In this document: positions 61,405 through 64,000 of the stretch, one piece after another | Position numbering within the stretch: position 1 is the first letter of the stretch | How the letters are laid out: each line of letters opens with the position of its first letter | Source of the DNA: CAMLFJ01 sp040902305 | Lineage (GTDB): Bacteria; Methylomirabilota; Methylomirabilia; Rokubacteriales; CSP1-6 | DNA: 64,000 bases | Assembly: GCA_040902305.1 (NCBI GenBank) | Contig: JBBDXN010000134.1 | Span: 17,463 to 81,462 of the forward strand | Direction of reading: 5' to 3' | Notes under the pieces: generated by a model | What the model saw: the letters and a program-made list of their open reading frames with translations, nothing else | Database searches by the model: none | Told to the model about the DNA's origin: nothing | Program-made: the position numbers and the translations under genes

Positions 61405-61821
61405 TCAGCAGCAGCCGCCCGCGATGCCGGCCGGCTTCCGCTGGATCAGCTCGAGGCGCACGTCGTCCGGGGCCTGGATGAAGCAGATGCGGGGGCCGCC
61501 GGGGATCTCGGTCGGCCCTTCCAGCAGCCGGGCGCCCAGGCTCTCCAGGCGCGCGATGTCGGCCTCGAGGTTCTCGGAATCGAAGCCGAAGTGCTCGAGG
61601 CCGTGGTGGGCCCGGGCGTCGCCGGGGCCGAGCTTCTCGCTGCTGCGCGCGCCCGAGATGTTCACCGGGGTGCCGTCCTCGCTCTGGCAGCGCACGAAGC
61701 GGTCGCCGAAGACGCGCGTCTCGTCGGACACGATCTTGAACGCGAAGGCCTTCACGTACCAGTCGGCAGTCTTGCGGGGGTCGGAGGCCTTCAGATGGAT
61801 GTGATTGATCCGGTAGGGCAT
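61405..61821 (-). CDS. VOC-superfamily protein
   Basis: 138-aa protein with MPYRINHIHLKASDPRKTADWYVKAFAFKIV and HHGLEHFGFDSENLEADIARL, typical of glyoxalase/bleomycin-resistance-fold enzymes. Possible metal ligands are H7 and residues in GLEHFGF. It ends in two Cys (IAGGCC) just before the stop. It is the first gene of the minus-strand run that includes the SDR, binding protein and LLM enzyme. Confidence 0.88.
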   Translation of the reverse strand: MPYRINHIHLKASDPRKTADWYVKAFAFKIVSDETRVFGDRFVRCQSEDGTPVNISGARSSEKLGPGDARAHHGLEHFGFDSENLEADIARLESLGARLLEGPTEIPGGPRICFIQAPDDVRLELIQRKPAGIAGGCC

Positions 61822-61934
61822 GGCGGTGTCCTTTCGGCTGGGGTATCGTCGGGGCCGCTGCCACGCGGCGCGGCTAGAGAATAGTAGGACGCGACCGCCG
61901 GTTCAAGGACCGGCGCGTTCAAGAGGAGCGATTC

Positions 61935-62828
61935 ATGGACATCGGCTGCCATCTTCCCAATCAAGGCCCCCTGGCCACCGGGGAGGCGCTCGTGCGCTTC
62001 GCCCGCGAGGCCGAGCAGCGCAACGTCGCGTCGCTGTGGGTGAGCGATCACGTGATCTTCCCGCGCAGCGCCACCGGCAGTTACCCGGGCGGGCGCTTCC
62101 CGCATCCCCCCGACAAGCCGTACCTGGAGCCGGTCACCGTGCTGGCCGCCGCCGCGGTGTGCACCAGCCGGGCGCGGCTCGGCGCCTCCGTGTTCATCCT
62201 CGGCCACCGCCATCCGGTGGTGATGGCCAAGATGCTCACGAGCATCGACGCGCTCTCCAATGGCCGGCTGATCTGCGGGGTCGGGGTCGGCTGGTGGAAG
62301 GAGGAGCTCGAGATCCTGGGCGTGCCCTTCCACGCGCGCGGCCGCCACGGCGACGAGATCCTGCGCGCCTTCAAGGCGCTGTGGACCGAGGACAATCCGC
62401 GCCTGGACGGGGAGTTCTTCCGCTTCCGCGACCTGGGCTTCGCGCCCAAGCCGGTGCAGAAGCCGCATCCGCCGATCTGGGTGGGTGGCGATAGCCCGGG
62501 CGCCTTCCGCCGCGTGGTCACGCTGGGCGACGGCTGGCACGCGACGTCCAAGGACCCGGCCCAGCTCCGCGAGGGCCTGGGGCGTCTGGGCGCGGTCGCC
62601 GACAAGCACAACCGCGACATGAAGACGATCGACATCTCGGTGCGCTACAGCCTGCCCGACGCGCTGATCGCCGCCGGCCCCCAGCCGGCGATCGACCAGC
62701 TCGCCGGCTACAAGCGCCTCGGCCTGAGCCACGTCATGATCGACTTCCGCCGCGACGACCTGTCGAAGATGCTCGAGCTGCTCGACCTGGTGACCACCAC
62801 CATCCGCCCCGCGGTGGAGAGAGCGTAG
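61935..62828 (+). CDS. LLM-class F420-dependent-type oxidoreductase
   Basis: 297-aa luciferase-like enzyme with MDIGCHLPNQGPLATGEALV, LWVSDHVIFPRSATGSYPGG and GRLICGVGVGWWKEELEILG, patterns of the TIGR03619-type F420-dependent family. GAGGAGCG precedes the ATG. It is divergent from the VOC gene. A complete palindromic repeat starts 4 bp after its stop. Confidence 0.92.
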   Translation: MDIGCHLPNQGPLATGEALVRFAREAEQRNVASLWVSDHVIFPRSATGSYPGGRFPHPPDKPYLEPVTVLAAAAVCTSRARLGASVFILGHRHPVVMAKMLTSIDALSNGRLICGVGVGWWKEELEILGVPFHARGRHGDEILRAFKALWTEDNPRLDGEFFRFRDLGFAPKPVQKPHPPIWVGGDSPGAFRRVVTLGDGWHATSKDPAQLREGLGRLGAVADKHNRDMKTIDISVRYSLPDALIAAGPQPAIDQLAGYKRLGLSHVMIDFRRDDLSKMLELLDLVTTTIRPAVERA

Positions 62829-62831
62829 AGC

Positions 62832-62916
62832 GGGGCCAGGTCTTACATTCCGACATTTTTCAGCTTGCAGGCGACGTGTCGCGCGCCGGAAATGTCGGAA
62901 TGTAAGACCTGACCCC
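62832..62916. repeat. Palindromic dispersed element, complete copy 2
   Basis: An 85-bp element with 27-bp arms (GGGGCCAGGTCTTACATTCC onward, 62832-62858, and its complement ending at 62916) and one mismatch. The 31-bp centre differs from that of copy 1 (4894-4957). GACCCCTAGAATGACCCC follows, a small tail duplication of CCTAGAATGACC type. It lies between convergent LLM genes. Confidence 0.9.
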
Positions 62917-62927
62917 TAGAATGACCC

Positions 62928-63911
62928 CTAGAAGCGGGGCATTACCTTTTCGGCGAAGAGGCGCATCGAGCGGGTGACCTTGTCGTGGGCGAGGCCGCCG
63001 CGGGAGAAGGCGCCCATGAAGTGGGTGACGCCGAGGGTCTCGTGGTGCAGGCGGATCTTGTCGGCCACTTCCTCGGCGTCGCCCGCGATGGCGGCCACGT
63101 CGAGGGCCTTCTCCTCGGTCAGCGACAGCAGGTTCTCGCGCACGCGCTTGTAGAAGCGGTACTGCTCGGGCGGGGCGCCCTGCGGGTCCGCGATGAGGTC
63201 GGCCTGGGTGCGGAAGAACCAGAGCACGGGCTCGCGCAGGTCTTCCCGCGCCTGCTTCGACGTCTCGGCCACGTAGATGATCTTGTTCATGCAGATCTCG
63301 GCGCCGTCCGCGGTGCCGTGCGTGGTCTTCCACTCCGCTTGATAGGCGTCGTAGTTCTTGCGCAGGATGTCCAGCGGCGTGAACGCGGGCGAGGTGAGGA
63401 TCTTGAGCCCGCGCTTCGCGGCCAGCGTGTACGTATCGGGTGAGACCGCCGCGGTCCACAGCGGCGGGTGGGGCTTCTGCACCGGCTTCGGGTTCACCCG
63501 CACCCGTGGCACCTGGTAGAAGGCGCCGTCGAAGGTCATCTCATCCTCGGTCCACGCCCGCCGGATGATCTCGAGCTCCTCGTCGAAGCGCTGGCGGGTG
63601 TCGACCATGGAGACGCCGAGACCGTGGAACTCGTTGGGCTGGTAGCCCCGCCCGAGGCCGAACTCGAGCCGGCCCCCGGAGAGGATGTCGATCTCCGCCC
63701 ACTCCTCGGCGATGCGCAGCGGATGCTCGAAGGGCGCGATGACCACCGCGGTGCCGATGCGGGCCCGCCGCGTCTCCCGGGCCAGCGCGCCGGCCAGCGG
63801 GGCGAGCGACGGCACGATGCCGTACGGGGAGAAGTGGTGCTCGGCGAGCCAGATCGTGTGGAACCCGAGCTCGTCGGCGAGCCGGCACTCCGCGATCGCG
63901 TCGCGATACAC
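62928..63911 (-). CDS. LLM-class flavin-dependent oxidoreductase (start uncertain)
   Basis: 327 aa or more of a luciferase-like enzyme. Marks are LADELGFHTIWLAEHHFSPYG and ILSGGRLEFGLGRGYQPNEF. From GTG 63911 the usual first beta strand is missing. The frame stays open upstream with plausible sequence, IKFTTQKLLSLREWQSH, from about 63968, but without a standard start codon. A palindromic repeat begins about 20 bp further. The start may be a non-standard codon, or the repeat may have replaced it. Confidence 0.88.
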   Translation of the reverse strand: MYRDAIAECRLADELGFHTIWLAEHHFSPYGIVPSLAPLAGALARETRRARIGTAVVIAPFEHPLRIAEEWAEIDILSGGRLEFGLGRGYQPNEFHGLGVSMVDTRQRFDEELEIIRRAWTEDEMTFDGAFYQVPRVRVNPKPVQKPHPPLWTAAVSPDTYTLAAKRGLKILTSPAFTPLDILRKNYDAYQAEWKTTHGTADGAEICMNKIIYVAETSKQAREDLREPVLWFFRTQADLIADPQGAPPEQYRFYKRVRENLLSLTEEKALDVAAIAGDAEEVADKIRLHHETLGVTHFMGAFSRGGLAHDKVTRSMRLFAEKVMPRF

Positions 63912-63987
63912 CTCGGCGTGGCTCTGCCACTCGCGCAGGGACAGGAGTTTCTGGGTCGTGAATTTGATGGCGCGACAGTAGCACTCT

Positions 63988-64000
63988 GGTGTCAGGTCTT
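63988..64000. repeat. Palindromic dispersed element, beginning of a further copy
   Basis: GGTGTCAGGTCTT at the window edge matches the outer end of the palindromic element, with one change (GGTG for GGGG). The remainder lies outside. Confidence 0.6.

Noticed and set aside
59043..61481. Very long plus-strand open frame (over 800 codons) opposite the binding protein and SDR
   Set aside because: It covers two well-recognised genes in antisense and has no plausible domains; a GC-driven shadow.

Overview
The window is a dense, GC-rich piece of a bacterial chromosome. It holds about 67 protein-coding genes or gene remnants and no rRNA, tRNA, CRISPR array or complete insertion sequence that I can recognise. 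The content is typical of metabolically versatile, uncultivated soil bacteria: many short-chain dehydrogenases, LLM flavin oxidoreductases, enolase-superfamily enzymes, thiolase/DUF35 pairs, a molybdenum hydroxylase, and ABC, TRAP and TAXI transporters. Together with dispersed palindromic elements, this suggests a Rokubacteria/Methylomirabilota-like or related lineage, but that is inference; no phylogenetic marker is complete here.

The most important result is three in-frame UGA codons that look like selenocysteine codons, each followed 18-22 nt later by the loop of a bacterial SECIS-like hairpin. (i) At 27509-28171 lies an organomercurial lyase (MerB)-like gene in which UGA replaces the second catalytic cysteine; the spacing from the first catalytic Cys (63 residues) equals that of classical MerB. 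(ii) Directly downstream, 28174-28413 is a glutaredoxin-like gene with a U-x-x-C active site. (iii) At 23145-23675 is a U-G-S-C motif protein in an overlapping operon. A divergent MerR regulator with mercury-type cysteines, a perfect 10-1-10 palindrome in a 19-bp promoter spacer, and a double zinc-ribbon protein complete what looks like a selenoprotein-based organomercury (or organometal) detoxification module without MerA, MerT or MerP. Conventional annotation would truncate all three selenoproteins or miss them.

Layout. 1-4851 (minus): enoyl-CoA hydratase, Fe(III)-type ABC importer, start of an RluE-like pseudouridine synthase. 4960-10008 (minus): FAD, 2Fe-2S and Mo subunits of a molybdenum hydroxylase plus an MFS transporter. 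10059-17917: cupin, thiolase/DUF35 pair, SDR, small exported proteins, 2OG-Fe(II) oxygenase, PIG-L deacetylase, class A beta-lactamase-like hydrolase, DHDPS-family lyase. 18125-22054 (plus): hydroxyacid dehydrogenase, XRE/MmyB regulator, molybdopterin oxidoreductase. 22051-26908 (minus): D-aminoacylase, SDR, LMW phosphatase, UGSC selenoprotein, partner protein. 26984-28700: the mer-like selenoprotein module. 28783-34478 (plus): LLM oxidoreductase, SDR, Lin0512, VOC, a decayed adenylate cyclase, redoxin, DJ-1 protein, aldo/keto reductase. 34673-37660: an A/T-richer BsuBI/PstI-type restriction-modification islet. 37699-47810: two enolase-superfamily genes, FAH-family hydrolase, two zinc alcohol dehydrogenases, split TPP decarboxylase, Cys-type glutathione peroxidase, and a second A/T-richer islet (methyltransferase plus polysaccharide deacetylase). 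47883-57693 (plus): hydroxyacid dehydrogenase with a Cys-less thiolase-like/DUF35 pair, then TAXI receptor, amidohydrolase, TRAP permease and UbiD decarboxylase. 57895-63911: LLM oxidoreductases, oligopeptide-type binding protein, SDR, VOC.

Two repeat families are scattered between, and once inside, genes: a palindrome beginning GGGGTCAGGTCTTACATTCC, and GC-rich CCCTCTCCCC hairpins. Genes are tightly packed, with many ATGA, GTGA and TGATG overlaps, so most same-strand runs are probably operons.
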